Of a stretch of 63,864 nt of DNA, positions 31,921 to 40,739 are shown one piece after another. The stretch comes from Oscillospiraceae bacterium (GTDB taxonomy: Bacteria; Bacillota; Clostridia; UMGS1810). Made by a program: the position numbers and the translations under genes. The stretch is from the NCBI GenBank assembly GCA_015068975.1, contig SVJM01000010.1:1-63864 (forward strand). The letters are read 5' to 3'. Under the pieces are notes generated by a model. The model worked only from the letters and a program-made list of their open reading frames with translations. It did no database searches and was not told the origin of the DNA. The first letter of the stretch is position 1, and every line of letters starts with the position of its first letter.

Positions 31921-33675
31921 ATGGCACTTGACGGAATCACACTTAACGCACTTACAAAAGAACTAAAAACTCTTCTTGTTGGCGCAAGAATAGACAAGAT
32001 ACACCAACCCGAAAGGGACGAAATCATCATAGGACTTCGTGCGTACAGAGAAAGCTACAGGCTTTTATTATGTGCAAATCCTTCTTTTCCAAGAGTACAT
32101 CTTACCGAACTATCCAAGGACAATCCACAATCTCCCCCACTTTTTTGTATGCTGCTCAGAAAGCATATTTCAGGTGGAAAAATAACAGATGTGTACCAGA
32201 AAGAAATGGAAAGAATTATCTGCTTTGACATAGAAAGCTATGACGAGCTTGGTGACCTTTCCACAAAAACACTTATTGCGGAAATTATGGGTAAGCACTC
32301 AAACATTATCCTTGTAAATAATTCAGGAAAAATCATTGATTCTATTTTTCATATAGACATTACAGTAAGCTCTGTAAGACAGGTGCTTCCCGGATTTATA
32401 TATGAAGAACCCCCCTCTCAGGGTAAGCTTGACTTAACAAAGAGAGCCGACTATGATATCCTTTCTGATATTGAAATAAATGAGGTATCATATCAGAAGC
32501 AGATTATGTCCAAATATATGGGTATAAGCCCCATAATCGCCAGAGAAACAGTATTCAGAGCATTGGGAGATACAGATGCACTTCCTTCACTTCACAGTGT
32601 AAAGTCTGTTTCAGATGAAATTATCAGACTGAGGGACAGCATTGTCAATGGTCAGTACTCGCCATGTATCATCACAGACAAAGAAACCTCAAAGCCGCTT
32701 GATTTCGCTCCATTTAAGATAGAGCAATATGAAAATATGGTACAATGGGAAAACTTCTCTTCTATAAATGAGGCTGTGGACAGCTTCTATATCAAAAAAG
32801 CAAAAAACGAAAGTATGAGGCAAAAAAGTGCCGCACTTCACAAGCTTGTATCAAACAATATAGAAAGATGTGAAAGGAAGCTTCAGATTCAGAATGAAAC
32901 CCTCTCCCGCTCATCAGACAGAGAAAAACATAAAATCAAAGGTGACCTTATCACCGCAAATCTCTATCGCATCAACAAAGGCGACAAGGAAGTAGAGCTA
33001 GAAAACTTCTATTCTGATGGGGAAATGATAAAAATCACACTGAAAACCGATCTTACACCTGCAGAAAATGCTCAAAGATTCTACTTAAGATATACAAAAG
33101 AAAAAACTGCCGAGGAAGAAACCATAAAGCAGAGAAAAATCAACCTTGAAGAAATAGAATACTTAAAATCCGTATTGGAATCCATCGAACAGGCAGAAAC
33201 AGTATCCGAAATCAACCAGATAAAAGATGAACTGGCAGATGAAGGATATATAAGAAAACGGATTGACAGAAAAAGGAATCCAAAAGCTCCGAAATTTGAG
33301 CCTGCAAGATTTGTAAGTCACGACGGATTTGAAATATTTGCAGGCAAAAACAACAAACAAAATGACTATGTAACCTTAAAACTTGCGCGATCCACAGACA
33401 TCTGGCTTCATACCAAAAATATTCACGGCTCACACGTAATTATTAAGACAGAAGGCGGAAAAGAAGTGCCCGACAGGACTCTTACAGAAGCCGCAATAAT
33501 CGCTGCATACTTCTCAAAGGGCAAAAGCTCTCAGAATGTGGAAGTGGACTATACGGAAGTAAAAAATGTAAAGAAACCATCAGGTGCAAAGCCAGGAATG
33601 GTAATATATGTAAACAATTACACCGCTGTGGTAACACCTGATGAAAAGCTTATAGAAGAATTAAGAACAAACTGA
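31921..33675 (+). CDS. rqcH: RqcH (Rqc2/NEMF homologue, NFACT family)
   Basis: 584-residue ribosome-quality-control factor, formerly called fibronectin-binding protein. It binds stalled 50S subunits with peptidyl-tRNA and directs Ala tailing. The NFACT-N domain starts 'MALDGITLNALTKEL'. HhH and coiled-coil regions follow, with long charged helices at about 280-430. The NFACT-R domain has 'GFEIFAGKNNKQNDYVTLKLA', 'DIWLHTKNIHGSHV' and 'KPSGAKPGMVIYVNN' (typical segments). The residue pair corresponding to B. subtilis D97-R98 reads E97-R98 ('EMERII'), a conservative change. AAAGGAGG precedes the ATG. Confidence 0.93.
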   Translation: MALDGITLNALTKELKTLLVGARIDKIHQPERDEIIIGLRAYRESYRLLLCANPSFPRVHLTELSKDNPQSPPLFCMLLRKHISGGKITDVYQKEMERIICFDIESYDELGDLSTKTLIAEIMGKHSNIILVNNSGKIIDSIFHIDITVSSVRQVLPGFIYEEPPSQGKLDLTKRADYDILSDIEINEVSYQKQIMSKYMGISPIIARETVFRALGDTDALPSLHSVKSVSDEIIRLRDSIVNGQYSPCIITDKETSKPLDFAPFKIEQYENMVQWENFSSINEAVDSFYIKKAKNESMRQKSAALHKLVSNNIERCERKLQIQNETLSRSSDREKHKIKGDLITANLYRINKGDKEVELENFYSDGEMIKITLKTDLTPAENAQRFYLRYTKEKTAEEETIKQRKINLEEIEYLKSVLESIEQAETVSEINQIKDELADEGYIRKRIDRKRNPKAPKFEPARFVSHDGFEIFAGKNNKQNDYVTLKLARSTDIWLHTKNIHGSHVIIKTEGGKEVPDRTLTEAAIIAAYFSKGKSSQNVEVDYTEVKNVKKPSGAKPGMVIYVNNYTAVVTPDEKLIEELRTN

Positions 33676-33695
33676 CATATACAAAGGACAATATT

Positions 33696-34574
33696 ATGAA
33701 AAAATCAACAAATACAATGGGCGCAATATATGTGACCATTGCTGCAGTGAGCTGGGGAATATTTCCATTATTTAACAGAACCCTTGCATCAATGGGTATC
33801 CCACCTATTACATCCACTGCAATAAGAGCAATGATTGCCGCAGTGATATATATAATATGGGGATTATCCAAGGGCGCATTCAAGACATTTTCATTTAAAT
33901 GCATCCCATTTTTTCTTTTTTACGGAATCACAGCCATAGTTGGCACAACATACCTTTATGCTCAGGCACAGGTAACACTCAATTCATCATCAATGGCGGC
34001 AGTACTTCTCTATACAGCACCTGCATTTGTGATAATATTTAACAGAATACTATACAAAGAGCCTGTAACAAAGGTTAAGCTTGCAGCACTCCTTATGACA
34101 TTCATCGGGTGCTTTCTTGTATCAGGAGGATATGATATATCCAACTTAAAAATTAACGGATTGGGACTGGCAATCGGACTACTTTCAGGCTTAAGCTACT
34201 CTATGCTTACAGTAATAGGAAAAACTGCGGTAAAGAAATACGCTCCTGACTTAAATTCATTTATGCCAACTATTATGGCGGCAATAGTGTTTATGTGTAT
34301 GGTTCCTCCATGGACAGTACCTGTACCAAATGTATCAGTACTTATATTGTACCTTCTCTTAAGCCTTACGGGAACAGTTATTCCCTATGTGTTTTATACA
34401 AAGGGATTATCTACAGGAATGGACGGAGGAAAAGCGATACTTATAGCCAACACAGAGCCCATAGTAGCATCAGTTCTTGGTGTGATAGTATTTGGCGATG
34501 CAATAAATATTATACAGATATTTGGAATAATCCTTACCCTTACAGGTGCGGCAATTGCTTCTAAGGATAAATAA
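33696..34574 (+). CDS. EamA/DMT-superfamily transporter
   Basis: 292-residue integral membrane protein with ten predicted helices in two EamA repeats (about 8-140 and 155-290). Examples are 'GAIYVTIAAVSWGIFPLF' at the start and 'LIANTEPIVASVLGVIVFGD' near the end. These proteins export or import small metabolites; the substrate cannot be read here. It starts 20 bp after rqcH, with AAAGGACA upstream, so it probably shares that transcript. A bidirectional terminator at 34586-34616 follows. Confidence 0.9.
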   Translation: MKKSTNTMGAIYVTIAAVSWGIFPLFNRTLASMGIPPITSTAIRAMIAAVIYIIWGLSKGAFKTFSFKCIPFFLFYGITAIVGTTYLYAQAQVTLNSSSMAAVLLYTAPAFVIIFNRILYKEPVTKVKLAALLMTFIGCFLVSGGYDISNLKINGLGLAIGLLSGLSYSMLTVIGKTAVKKYAPDLNSFMPTIMAAIVFMCMVPPWTVPVPNVSVLILYLLLSLTGTVIPYVFYTKGLSTGMDGGKAILIANTEPIVASVLGVIVFGDAINIIQIFGIILTLTGAAIASKDK

Positions 34575-34585
34575 AAATCAAAAAC

Positions 34586-34616
34586 AATCGGTGCAAAACT
34601 TAGTTTTGCACCGATT
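34586..34616. terminator. Bidirectional terminator between EamA and xylanase genes
   Basis: Stem AATCGGTGCAAAAC / GTTTTGCACCGATT with a TTA loop. ATTTTTT follows on the plus strand and GTTTTTGATTTTT on the minus strand; the two genes converge here. Confidence 0.92.
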
Positions 34617-34633
34617 ATTTTTTCTCATATTTT

Positions 34634-36913
34634 TTAGTCAAGTGTGATCTCAAGCACGTTGTCATATCCCTTATGGAATGCAACCATAGCTGTCTGAGTC
34701 TTGCCGTTGGCTGTAACTGTTACATCGTAGTCACCGTAGTAACCTCTTATGGTAGCCTTACCTTCTGCATCGGTTTTTGCCTTTGCATTCTTTGTCCACC
34801 ACTTGTTATATACCATATCTTCCCATACAAGACCTGATGGTTTGAGATTCCAGTCATTGTCATACATTGGTGAGAAGTTTGCAAAGAGGTTTGCATCGTT
34901 GAATCCCCACATTACAAAGCCATCCATCAACTCTTCTGCAAATGTAACGATAAGCATATCTCTCATATAGTTACCCTGGAGATAAATATCTGAGATAGAG
35001 TTTGAATATTCAGTTACTTTGAGTCTCTTGCCGTACTTTCTTAAGTCATCGTGAAGCTTCATTACTTCTGACGGCATTCTCATTGTACCGTCATAGTGTG
35101 ACTGAAGTCCAAGTGCATCAAAGTCCGCACCGATTTCAATAAGTTCTTCTATTCTTGTAAAGTACATCGGGTCGTGATGTGCTGTTTCATTATAATAAAG
35201 TACACAATCGTCACCTGCATACTGTCTTGCCCAGTCAAACCACAGTTTGTAGATTTCTACTCCGTATACATCTCTGTGGTCTGTAGATGCAACGATTTCA
35301 TTTACTACGTCCCATTCTGTTACTTTGTCCTTAAAGAATGTACAGATATCTTCAACATGTGCTCTGCAGTATTCATCAAACTTTTCTCTTGCATTACCTG
35401 ACATAATTTCATCAGTATACATATATTCAGGTGTGAGCCACTGTCCACCGCTTGAAGAAAGTGGTCTTTCCCAGAAGAGGCAATGTCCTCTCATATATTT
35501 GATACCCTTATTAACAGCAGTTTCAAACTGTGCTATTGCCTGATTACGCTTTGGTCCTTCAAAAGGTCCCCACTTTGTATCATTTGTTTCAACACCTGTG
35601 TTGAACTGTCTGATAAAGTTCTTTGCGTAGGTTTCGTCTGTGTTTACGGCATTATTGAATGCTGTACCAAACTGGAATTCATGCTCAAACATATCAAGTT
35701 CAACTTCTGCATCAGGGATAACGTTTCCGTCTTTGTCCTTTACGATAACAGAGAAGTCTCCTTTTCTGATCTTTTCGATTCTGTCGATAGCGTCTTTTCT
35801 CCATGGAGCATCTTCCTTAAGTTCAGGAATCTCTTCTGCTGATCTTGGGAATTTTGCTGCATCAAAATCAGGTCCCATATTGACGATTTCAACACCGCCA
35901 AGCTCTATTACCTGCTTTGCAAAGCCCGGTCTGATACCGATGCTTGTAGCATCCTTTACGCCGGTGAATGGCATATAAACTATCTCCCAGTCTTTGCCTG
36001 CACTGATTTTCTGGAAAAGTGCTTTTTTGAATGTTTCAGGATGTTCTATCTGAATCTGAACTTCTCCTCTGCCGTTTGCGTTACCGCCTTCAAGAAGTCT
36101 GAAACGGAAAGCAAAAAGCATCATATCTTCTTTTTTAACGCCATCACCCGGGTTCTTTTCAGGTGTTGCAGATGTTCTTACAATAAATTTTGAACTCTTT
36201 TCAGGAACTTCATTACATGTGATCTTGAGAGATTTACTGAAAGGCTGTCCTTCTACATCAATAACCTCATAGTTACCAAACTGTGGTCCCTGAACATCCT
36301 TAAGTCCTGCCATAAACTCGTCTGTGGTACATACCACTTCGCCCATTGATTTGATATTTGCATAGATCTTTTCCTGCTCTGCGATATCAGGCTGTCCGTA
36401 GAAGATAAGGTCATCCATAGAAGATGATTTTGTAAATTCTGTTGGAACAGGTCTGTGGAATTCAGATACAAGCTTTGCAAGCTTTTCTTTTGAAGAATTG
36501 ATGATTACTGTCTTTGTAGCATCATCCCAGTCTACCTTGCATCCAAGTGATTCTGAAATAAATCTTACAGGCACCATTGTTCTGTCTGAAACAATTGTTG
36601 CAGGTACATCAAGAGAAACTGTACTGTCGTTTACCTTTGCTTCCTTATTGCCTATCTGCAATGTAACCTTTATATCACCTTTTGTACCGGTTACTGTCTT
36701 TGTGGTATCGTCCCACTCAATAGTTGCACCAAGTGCTTCAAAGATACCCCTCATAGGTACCAATGTTCTTGAATCCACAATCACAGGCATCACATCATAA
36801 GACTGTGCTTTGCCGTCGATTGTAACATCGATTGCACTTTCGGCATATACAGATACAAATGCCAGTAACGAAAGCATTACAATCACCATAACCAAACTGA
36901 TAATTCTTTTCAT
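34634..36913 (-). CDS. Secreted GH10 endo-1,4-beta-xylanase with stalk domain
   Basis: 759-residue extracellular xylanase. The signal peptide is at about 1-24. A copper-amine-oxidase-N-like stalk domain lies at 28-140 ('VIVDSRTLVPMRGIFEALGA', 'VPVRFISESLG'), a CBM-like beta region at about 145-350, and a GH10 barrel at about 410-700. A short beta domain closes it (about 710-759, 'GKATIRGYYGDYDVTVT'). The acid/base Glu is in 'EWDVVNEI' (539) and the nucleophile in 'LKVTEYSN' (635), where the usual TELD reads TEYS. 'RGHCLFWERP' forms the -1 subsite. It cleaves internal xylan bonds. Upstream is a cluster of TATCAA palindromes shared with the divergent oxidoreductase gene. Confidence 0.94.
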   Translation of the reverse strand: MKRIISLVMVIVMLSLLAFVSVYAESAIDVTIDGKAQSYDVMPVIVDSRTLVPMRGIFEALGATIEWDDTTKTVTGTKGDIKVTLQIGNKEAKVNDSTVSLDVPATIVSDRTMVPVRFISESLGCKVDWDDATKTVIINSSKEKLAKLVSEFHRPVPTEFTKSSSMDDLIFYGQPDIAEQEKIYANIKSMGEVVCTTDEFMAGLKDVQGPQFGNYEVIDVEGQPFSKSLKITCNEVPEKSSKFIVRTSATPEKNPGDGVKKEDMMLFAFRFRLLEGGNANGRGEVQIQIEHPETFKKALFQKISAGKDWEIVYMPFTGVKDATSIGIRPGFAKQVIELGGVEIVNMGPDFDAAKFPRSAEEIPELKEDAPWRKDAIDRIEKIRKGDFSVIVKDKDGNVIPDAEVELDMFEHEFQFGTAFNNAVNTDETYAKNFIRQFNTGVETNDTKWGPFEGPKRNQAIAQFETAVNKGIKYMRGHCLFWERPLSSSGGQWLTPEYMYTDEIMSGNAREKFDEYCRAHVEDICTFFKDKVTEWDVVNEIVASTDHRDVYGVEIYKLWFDWARQYAGDDCVLYYNETAHHDPMYFTRIEELIEIGADFDALGLQSHYDGTMRMPSEVMKLHDDLRKYGKRLKVTEYSNSISDIYLQGNYMRDMLIVTFAEELMDGFVMWGFNDANLFANFSPMYDNDWNLKPSGLVWEDMVYNKWWTKNAKAKTDAEGKATIRGYYGDYDVTVTANGKTQTAMVAFHKGYDNVLEITLD

Positions 36914-36975
36914 AGTTTTTCTCCCTTTCTTTTAGTTTATAATTTGAGTATAACAGAAATATTTTTTAAAAACCT

Positions 36976-37068
36976 CATCAATATTGATGCTTTTTTGCAA
37001 AAAACATTTCAAATATTGATATTTATTACATATTAATATCAAATTTGATAAAAGTATCAAAAATGATA
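36976..37068. promoter_or_regulatory. Cluster of TATCAA/TTGATA palindromes between xylanase and oxidoreductase genes
   Basis: CATCAAT-ATTGATG (36976-36989) and TATCAAA-TTTGATA (37037-37050) are perfect 14-bp palindromes. TATCA-AAAA-TGATA (37055-37068) follows, and a further half site TTGATA lies at 37016-37021. The last palindrome abuts the -35 element of the oxidoreductase promoter. The last two are spaced 18 bp centre to centre. The pattern suggests a shared dimeric repressor or activator. Confidence 0.65.
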
Positions 37069-37097
37069 TTTACCCCATAAATTCACCTCGTTATAAT
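37069..37097 (+). promoter_or_regulatory. Promoter of the quinone oxidoreductase / EamA operon
   Basis: TTTACC, 17-bp spacer, TATAAT; directly downstream of the TATCA-N4-TGATA palindrome. GGAAGGA and the ATG follow. Confidence 0.65.
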
Positions 37098-37123
37098 AGG
37101 AAGCAAAGAAAGGAAGGATAATT

Positions 37124-38107
37124 ATGAAAGCAACTCTTATCGACGAAAACAGAAACCTTAAGTGGACAGATGTGGATACTCCCACACCAAAAAAAGATGA
37201 AATAATGATAGAAATATACGCAGCAGCTCTTAACCGTGCAGACCTTCTCCAGAGAAAGGGCACCTATCCTTCTCCTAAGGGATGGCCTGAATGGATGGGG
37301 CTTGAAGTAGCAGGCAAGGTACACAGTATGGGTGAAGAAGCTGCTTTAAAAAGCGGATTTAAAGTAGGCGACGATGTATGTGCCCTTCTTGGTGGTGGCG
37401 GATATGCAGAATATGTATGCGCACCTTACGGTATGGTAATGCCAATGCCAAAGGGACTTACATATGAAGAAGCATCATCTCTTCCTGAGGCATATGCTAC
37501 ATCTTACTTAAATCTCTTTTATGAGGGACACTTAAAAGAAGGTCAGACAGCATTTATCCCTGCAGGCGCATCAGGACTTGCCTCTGTTGCAATACCAATG
37601 GCAAAGGCATTCGGTGCAAGGGTACTTACTTCTGTACTCTCTGACGAAATCGCATCAAAAATCGAAAACTTAGGCGCAGATGTGATCATCAATTCTACAA
37701 AGGAAGATGTGAGCGAAGTTCTTAAAAAAGAAGAAGAAATGGGACATCCTGTACATACAGTAATGGATTGTCTCTGCGGTGAAACACTTGGTCAGTGTAT
37801 CCCATATATGGCAGAAGGGGGCTACTGGATAGTAATCTCCACTCTTGCAGGCATAGAAACAACTATCCCCTTAAGACCACTTCTTACAAAAGGACTTCAC
37901 CTTGTGGGAAGTATGCTGAGAAAGAGAAGCTCAGAAGAAAAAGCTCTCCTTCTCAAAGAGCTTGTGGAAAAAGTGTGGCCAAAGCTTGAGGATGGCACAA
38001 TCAAGCCATCTATATATAAGGTGTTGCCTATAGAGCAGGCAGAAGATGCACATGCTATCCTCGAAAGAGGAGAAAATGTGGGAAAGGTTGTTCTGAAGGT
38101 TAAATAA
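37124..38107 (+). CDS. Zinc-independent MDR oxidoreductase (quinone oxidoreductase-like)
   Basis: 327-residue medium-chain dehydrogenase/reductase of the NADPH:quinone oxidoreductase (PIG3-like) group. It has 'AALNRADLLQRKGTYPSPKGWPEWMGLEVAG', the NAD(P)-binding region 'FIPAGASGLASVAIPMAKAFGARVL', and no catalytic-zinc cysteine set. Sequence runs quoted here are family-typical segments. It would reduce quinones or enals with NADPH. The stop codon overlaps the ATG of the following EamA gene in TAATG, so the two are coupled. Palindromic sites upstream suggest regulation shared with the divergent xylanase gene. Confidence 0.9.
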   Translation: MKATLIDENRNLKWTDVDTPTPKKDEIMIEIYAAALNRADLLQRKGTYPSPKGWPEWMGLEVAGKVHSMGEEAALKSGFKVGDDVCALLGGGGYAEYVCAPYGMVMPMPKGLTYEEASSLPEAYATSYLNLFYEGHLKEGQTAFIPAGASGLASVAIPMAKAFGARVLTSVLSDEIASKIENLGADVIINSTKEDVSEVLKKEEEMGHPVHTVMDCLCGETLGQCIPYMAEGGYWIVISTLAGIETTIPLRPLLTKGLHLVGSMLRKRSSEEKALLLKELVEKVWPKLEDGTIKPSIYKVLPIEQAEDAHAILERGENVGKVVLKVK

Positions 38108-39000
38108 TGGCTAAATCAAAAAACTTAGGTTTCACACTTAAAGCACTTATTGTAATGGCACTGTGGGGATCCCTTTTTCCTTGTGTAAAAATCGGGTATA
38201 AGATTTTTGACATTACAACCACAGGTGATTTACTTTTGTTTGCAGGTGTAAGGTTTACCATATGCGGCTTAGTAATTTGTATTTACAGATACTTCACTGC
38301 TAAAGATAAGTTCACCGGGGTAAAGCCTGTATTTTCTACAATACTGTTTACAGGGCTTTTTTCGGTAGTACTTCATTATGCATTCACCTACTCTGCTCTT
38401 AATCTTTGCAAATCCAGTGCACTTGTGGCTATCTTAAAGCAAGTGGGAATGGTATTTTATGTATGCTTTTCCTTCATTTTCTTTAAGGAAGACAGACCTA
38501 CAGTAACAAAATTTGTTGCTGCAGCTCTGGGATTTGCGGGAATAATAGTAATCAATATCACCCCTGACGGAATAGATTTCGGACTTGGGGAGGTGTTTGT
38601 CCTTCTCGCGTCCTTCTGTACTGTATTTGCAAGTGTATTCGGAAAAAAAGCCATAAGCAAAGCAGATTCTGTATGGGTGACCGGTGTAAGTCAGCTGTTT
38701 GGTGGAATCATCCTTCTTACAGTGGGATATCTTATGGGTGGAAGTATGACTGTAAGCTACAGCCTGCAGTCACTTGTATTCGTGTATATTCTTTTTGCAT
38801 CTGTATTCAGCTATTGTCTGTGGTACATAATACTTGAGAAAGGCGAACTGTCAAAGCTCTTTATCATCAAGTTTGCAGAGCCGCTGTTTACAGTTGTATT
38901 CGGGATGCTTATAGCAGGAGAAAGCTTCAAAATCCAGTATATCCTCGGCTTTTTACTTATTTCAACAGGAATAATGCTTACTAAGAAAAAAACATCATAA
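38107..39000 (+). CDS. EamA/DMT-superfamily transporter
   Basis: 297-residue ten-helix membrane protein with two EamA repeats ('LIVMALWGSLFPCVKIGY' and 'FAEPLFTVVFGMLIAGE'). It is the second gene of a two-gene operon, with a 1-base overlap with the quinone oxidoreductase gene. The pairing suggests export of a compound handled by that enzyme; the substrate is unknown. It shares only general fold with the other EamA gene at 33696. A strong terminator follows at 39007-39039. Confidence 0.9.
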   Translation: MAKSKNLGFTLKALIVMALWGSLFPCVKIGYKIFDITTTGDLLLFAGVRFTICGLVICIYRYFTAKDKFTGVKPVFSTILFTGLFSVVLHYAFTYSALNLCKSSALVAILKQVGMVFYVCFSFIFFKEDRPTVTKFVAAALGFAGIIVINITPDGIDFGLGEVFVLLASFCTVFASVFGKKAISKADSVWVTGVSQLFGGIILLTVGYLMGGSMTVSYSLQSLVFVYILFASVFSYCLWYIILEKGELSKLFIIKFAEPLFTVVFGMLIAGESFKIQYILGFLLISTGIMLTKKKTS

Positions 39001-39006
39001 ATTATT

Positions 39007-39039
39007 AAGGAATGTAAAAATTTGCTTTTTACATTCCTT
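39007..39039 (+). terminator. Terminator of the oxidoreductase-EamA operon
   Basis: Stem AAGGAATGTAAAAA / TTTTTACATTCCTT with loop TTTGC, followed by TTTTTA. Confidence 0.92.
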
Positions 39040-39044
39040 TTTTA

Positions 39045-39073
39045 TTGAAATCCTTGGATTTATATGATAAAAT
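39045..39073 (+). promoter_or_regulatory. Promoter of glnA
   Basis: TTGAAA, 17-bp spacer, TAAAAT, 44 bp before the glnA ATG. The ATG follows GAAAGGAAG. Confidence 0.75.
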
Positions 39074-39116
39074 AGAAAAAAGCTAAAAAAATTTTCAGAC
39101 GAAAGGAAGATTTTTT

Positions 39117-40541
39117 ATGAAAAAAACAGTTAAAGATATCCTGAATCTTATCAAAGAGCATGATATCAAAATGGTTGACTTCAAGATGGTAGATATCAAC
39201 GGTCAATACCGTCACGTTACCATCCCTGCATCAAACTTTTCGGAAAAAACAATGAAAAACGGTATCGGCTTTGATGCTTCAAACTACGGATACGCTGTAG
39301 TAGAAAAAAGTGATATGGTATTTATCCCGGATCCTGATACTGCAATTATTGATCCATTCTGCGAAATCCCTACATTGTCTATGACAGGTAATGCTATGAT
39401 TATCGCAAATCCGGAAAACAAACCACTTAGTCAGTATCCGAGAAACATCGTTCTGGCTGCAGAAAACTATATGAGAGAACAAGGTATCGCTGATACGATG
39501 AAGATTCTTCCTGAGTTTGAGTTTTATCTCTTTGACCAGGTAGGCTGGAATGTGGGTCCTGACAGTGTTTCTGCAAGTGTGGATGCTATCCAGGCTCACT
39601 GGAACAGTGGTGTGGAAGGCACAGGCAATGTAGTTGCAAAACAGAAGAACTACCACATCGCAAAGCCATTTGACGTAGCATATGAAGCAAGAAGCGAAAT
39701 GTGTATGCTTATTCAGGAAGCAGGCATAGCTCTTAACTACCACCACCCTGAAGTAGGTGCTGCCGGTCAGTTCGAAATCGAGCCTGAGCTTGGCGAAATG
39801 TCAAAAATGGCAGATGCTACAATGATTATCAAGTACATTATCCATAACGTAGCAAGAAAATATGGAATGAGTGCTACATTTATGCCAAAGCCTGTAATGG
39901 GCGAAGCAGGTAACGGTATGCACGTTCATATGCTTCTTTTCAAAGACGGAAAGCCTTTGTTCTCAGATGACAACGGATATTCAAACTTAAGTGAAACAGC
40001 TCACTACTTTATGGGCGGACTTCTTAAGCATATTGCATCACTTTGTGCTATCACAAACCCAAGTACAAACTCATTCAAGAGATTAGTTCCCGGATTTGAA
40101 GCACCTGTTACTGTGGGATATGCTACTTCCAACAGAAGTGCAGTTATACGTATCCCTGCATATGCAAAAGCTCCTGAACTGAGACGCTTTGAGCTGAGAA
40201 ATCCTGATGCTACATGTAACCCATACTTCTGCTATGCGGCAATCCTTATGGCAGGTCTTGACGGTATCAAAAACAAAATCGATCCTCATGCAAACGGCTG
40301 GGGACCATATGATATGAATCTCTTCCACTTAAGTGATGAAGAAAAAGCAAAGCTTAAACACCTTCCTACATCACTTGATGCTGCACTTGATGCTCTTGAA
40401 GCTGATCATGACTACCTTACAGCAGGCGGAGTATTCCCTGAAGAGCTTCTTAAGAACTTCATCGCAACAAAACGTGCAGAATGCAGAGAGCTTGCTGCTA
40501 TCCCACATCCTGCAGAGTTTGATAAGTATTATAATCTTTAA
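39117..40541 (+). CDS. glnA: Glutamine synthetase, type I
   Basis: 474-residue glutamine synthetase that makes glutamine from glutamate, ammonia and ATP. The beta-Grasp N-domain ('VDFKMVDINGQYRHVTIPA') precedes the catalytic domain with 'FEFYLFDQ', 'GQFEIEPE', the ATP-binding 'FMPKPVMGEAGNGMHVHM' and 'RRFELRNPDATCNPY'-type segments. In the adenylylation loop the segment 'MNLFHLSDEE' has Phe where the enterobacterial enzyme has the modified Tyr397 (KNLYDLPPEE). Control by adenylylation is therefore unlikely. It is monocistronic between its own promoter and terminator. Confidence 0.96.
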   Translation: MKKTVKDILNLIKEHDIKMVDFKMVDINGQYRHVTIPASNFSEKTMKNGIGFDASNYGYAVVEKSDMVFIPDPDTAIIDPFCEIPTLSMTGNAMIIANPENKPLSQYPRNIVLAAENYMREQGIADTMKILPEFEFYLFDQVGWNVGPDSVSASVDAIQAHWNSGVEGTGNVVAKQKNYHIAKPFDVAYEARSEMCMLIQEAGIALNYHHPEVGAAGQFEIEPELGEMSKMADATMIIKYIIHNVARKYGMSATFMPKPVMGEAGNGMHVHMLLFKDGKPLFSDDNGYSNLSETAHYFMGGLLKHIASLCAITNPSTNSFKRLVPGFEAPVTVGYATSNRSAVIRIPAYAKAPELRRFELRNPDATCNPYFCYAAILMAGLDGIKNKIDPHANGWGPYDMNLFHLSDEEKAKLKHLPTSLDAALDALEADHDYLTAGGVFPEELLKNFIATKRAECRELAAIPHPAEFDKYYNL

Positions 40542-40575
40542 TTCATGTACTGCAACGTGTAACAATAACAAATCG

Positions 40576-40602
40576 GAGATGCAAAGTATATTTTTGCATC
40601 TC
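40576..40602 (+). terminator. Terminator of glnA
   Basis: Stem GAGATGCAAA / TTTGCATCTC followed by TTTTT. Confidence 0.88.
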
Positions 40603-40625
40603 TTTTTCTTTACTTCTTTGTCGGC

Positions 40626-40658
40626 AATTTGGTCATTTTACATCAAAATGACCAAATT
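40626..40658. promoter_or_regulatory. Operator-like palindrome 1 upstream of the fic-hsd promoter
   Basis: Perfect inverted repeat of 33 bp, arms AATTTGGTCATTTT / AAAATGACCAAATT around ACATC. It ends four bases before the -35 hexamer. It has the same total length and the same AATT-NN-GTCAT outer half-site as palindrome 2. Confidence 0.85.
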
Positions 40659-40662
40659 AAGC

Positions 40663-40691
40663 TTGACAACGGGCCATTTACATATTACAAT
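40663..40691 (+). promoter_or_regulatory. Promoter of the fic-hsdMSR defence operon
   Basis: TTGACA, 17-bp spacer, TACAAT. It is sandwiched between two 33-bp palindromes, so one protein could occlude both sides of the polymerase site. Confidence 0.88.
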
Positions 40692-40693
40692 AT

Positions 40694-40726
40694 AATTAAG
40701 TCATAATATGATAAAATGACTTAATT
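40694..40726. promoter_or_regulatory. Operator-like palindrome 2 downstream of the fic-hsd promoter
   Basis: Inverted repeat of 33 bp, arms AATTAAGTCAT / ATGACTTAATT around 11 bases. It starts three bases after the -10 hexamer and ends just before AAAGGTG, the ribosome site of fic. Shares AATT-NN-GTCAT ... ATGAC-NN-AATT with palindrome 1. Centres are 68 bp apart. Confidence 0.85.
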
Positions 40727-40739
40727 GAAAGGTGATATT

